Assembly: GCA_017397695.1 (NCBI GenBank)
Contig: JAFQIF010000111.1
Location: forward strand, 1 to 6,932
DNA length: 6,932 bases
Direction: 5' to 3'
Source of the DNA: Clostridia bacterium
GTDB lineage: Bacteria > Bacillota_A > Clostridia > Christensenellales > Aristaeellaceae
Every line of letters starts with the position of its first letter. Position 1 is the first letter of the stretch. The position numbers were made by a program, and so were the translations under genes. Below, piece after piece: positions 6,346 to 6,932 of this stretch. The notes under the pieces are model-generated. The model saw only the letters and a list, made by a program, of their open reading frames with translations, ran no database searches and was not told the DNA's origin.

Positions 6346-6678
6346 ATGAAAACCATCGACATGCTCATCACTGAAATCAAGAACAGCGAAGCCCTGCAAA
6401 AGCTGCTCGCGCAGGCCGTCAAGAACAACGCGCTCGCTACTTTCCTCAAAGAGCAAGGCGTAGACGCTGCCGCCGAGGAATTCATCGCTGCGCTCAAGGC
6501 AGCAGCCGAACAGATGGACGACACCGCGCTGGATGCCGTTGCCGGCGGCGCAAACGCCGAAGAAGCCTGGATTTCCATTCTTTCTGTAGGCATCTGCTGC
6601 GCCATCGAAGCGATCAACAGCTCCAAGCGCAAGGACAAGGATTGGGGCGACGGCCGTATTCTCTGCGATGACTGCTGA
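6346..6678 (+). CDS. Nif11-leader RiPP precursor (precursor A2)
   Basis: The 110-residue paralogue of A1 is identical at 53 of the first 70 positions by direct comparison, including the DALDAVAGG end of the leader (GG at 67-68). The 42-residue core has Cys at 84, 85, 107 and 110, a hydrophobic block (WISILSVGICCAIEAI), a Lys/Arg-rich middle (KRKDK) and the end GRILCDDC. It has twice as many core Cys as A1. The ATG at 6346 has an ideal binding site (GGAGG, 6333-6337, 8 nt spacing), stronger than that of A1; the in-frame TTG at 6331 is part of that site and not a start. The gene follows A1 after 62 bp with no promoter or terminator that I can see between them, so they are probably one transcript ending at the hairpin at 6712-6745. 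Confidence 0.9.
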   Translation: MKTIDMLITEIKNSEALQKLLAQAVKNNALATFLKEQGVDAAAEEFIAALKAAAEQMDDTALDAVAGGANAEEAWISILSVGICCAIEAINSSKRKDKDWGDGRILCDDC

Positions 6679-6711
6679 TCACGCTTGGCATCTACGCTGC
6701 TAAATCATCAC

Positions 6712-6745
6712 AAAGCGGGGCACGGCTTGAACCTGCCCCGCTTTT
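6712..6745 (+). terminator. Intrinsic (Rho-independent) terminator
   Basis: An 11-bp perfect stem, AAAGCGGGGCA (6712-6722) with TGCCCCGCTTT (6734-6744), encloses an 11-nt loop and runs into TTTTCT. It closes the precursor A1-A2 transcript 33 bp after the A2 stop. It separates the precursors from the TetR gene, though incomplete termination could still feed that gene. Confidence 0.92.
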
Positions 6746-6776
6746 CTACACAGATCAATAGAAAGGAGGCAAGCGT

Positions 6777-6932
6777 ATGGCTGCTCCCAAACGGCTGGAA
6801 ATAAACAGCGAACTGCATCGGCGCAAAATCCTGTTAAAAGCCGCAAACATGTTTTTAAGTCAGGGATATACGCAGACCACGCTTCGCGAGCTCGCCAGGG
6901 AGTCCGGCGTTAATATCGGATCGCTGATGCAT
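6777..6932 (+). CDS. TetR-family transcriptional regulator, N-terminal fragment
   Basis: The gene runs off the right edge; 52 residues are visible. Residues 18-52 match the TetR_N DNA-binding helix-turn-helix: ILLKAANMFLSQGYTQTTL, then RELARESGVNIGSLMH, where the family pattern is ILxAAxxLFxxxGYxxTTLxxIAxxAGVxxGxLYxHF. The usual Tyr before the final His is Met here. The ATG at 6777 follows AAAGGAGG (6762-6769) with 7 nt spacing. TetR proteins are mostly dimeric repressors released by a small ligand and often control nearby export or biosynthesis genes; control of the precursor/YcaO-2 intergenic region is possible but unproven. No convincing promoter is visible between the terminator and this gene, so it may depend on read-through or a non-consensus promoter. 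Confidence 0.85.
   Translation, partial: MAAPKRLEINSELHRRKILLKAANMFLSQGYTQTTLRELARESGVNIGSLMH

Larger units (their letters stand above)
5945..6555 (+). repeat. Tandem duplication of the leader-coding segment
   Basis: The segments 5945-6154 and 6346-6555 encode the 70 leader-proximal residues of A1 and A2 and are close copies at both DNA and protein level (for example ACCATCGACATGCTCATCA occurs in both). Similarity falls sharply after the GG codons, as expected when a gene duplicates and only the core then diversifies. Confidence 0.85.

Noticed and set aside
6685..6755. Promoter for the TetR-family gene
   Set aside because: TTGGCA (6685) and TTGAAC (6727) occur, but neither has an acceptable -10 box at 16-18 nt, so no call is made.

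Overview
The window looks like part of a ribosomally synthesised and post-translationally modified peptide (RiPP) biosynthesis locus from a moderately GC-rich Firmicute, probably a gut-type Clostridia member. The reasons are strong AGGAGG-type ribosome binding sites, sigma-A-like promoters, Nif11-type leader peptides with double-glycine ends, and a TetR regulator. The taxonomic guess is inference only.

Layout. On the minus strand, reading right to left, there is a YcaO-family protein (3992-5791). After a 128-bp gap with its own promoter comes a tight four-gene operon: a Cys-rich precursor peptide with a duplicated Nif11 leader (3456-3863), a radical SAM/SPASM maturase (2048-3451), a second YcaO protein (279-2051), and the N-terminal 89 residues of what looks like a second radical SAM maturase (1-267, cut by the window edge). 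On the plus strand, diverging from the first YcaO gene, there are two tandem paralogous Nif11-leader precursors (5945-6283 and 6346-6678), a strong intrinsic terminator (6712-6745), and the start of a TetR-family regulator (6777-6932, cut by the window edge).

How it may work (inference). Three precursors with two unrelated core types are encoded next to two YcaO enzymes, which use ATP to activate peptide backbone amides, and one or two radical SAM enzymes. The layout suggests two modules. Module A is YcaO-2 facing the two related precursors across a shared, overlapping promoter region. Module B is the Cys-rich precursor with radical SAM-1, YcaO-1 and radical SAM-2. All three leaders end in a GG motif, which predicts removal and export by a C39-peptidase ABC transporter or another protease; none is inside the window. 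No E1-like/ThiF partner and no TfuA partner for the YcaO proteins is visible either. Both YcaO proteins have the long, C-terminally extended architecture of E. coli YcaO and lack the PxPxP tail of azoline-forming cyclodehydratases. The combination of tandem-Nif11 leaders, paired YcaO proteins and SPASM radical SAM enzymes does not match a RiPP class I can name, and its chemistry is open.
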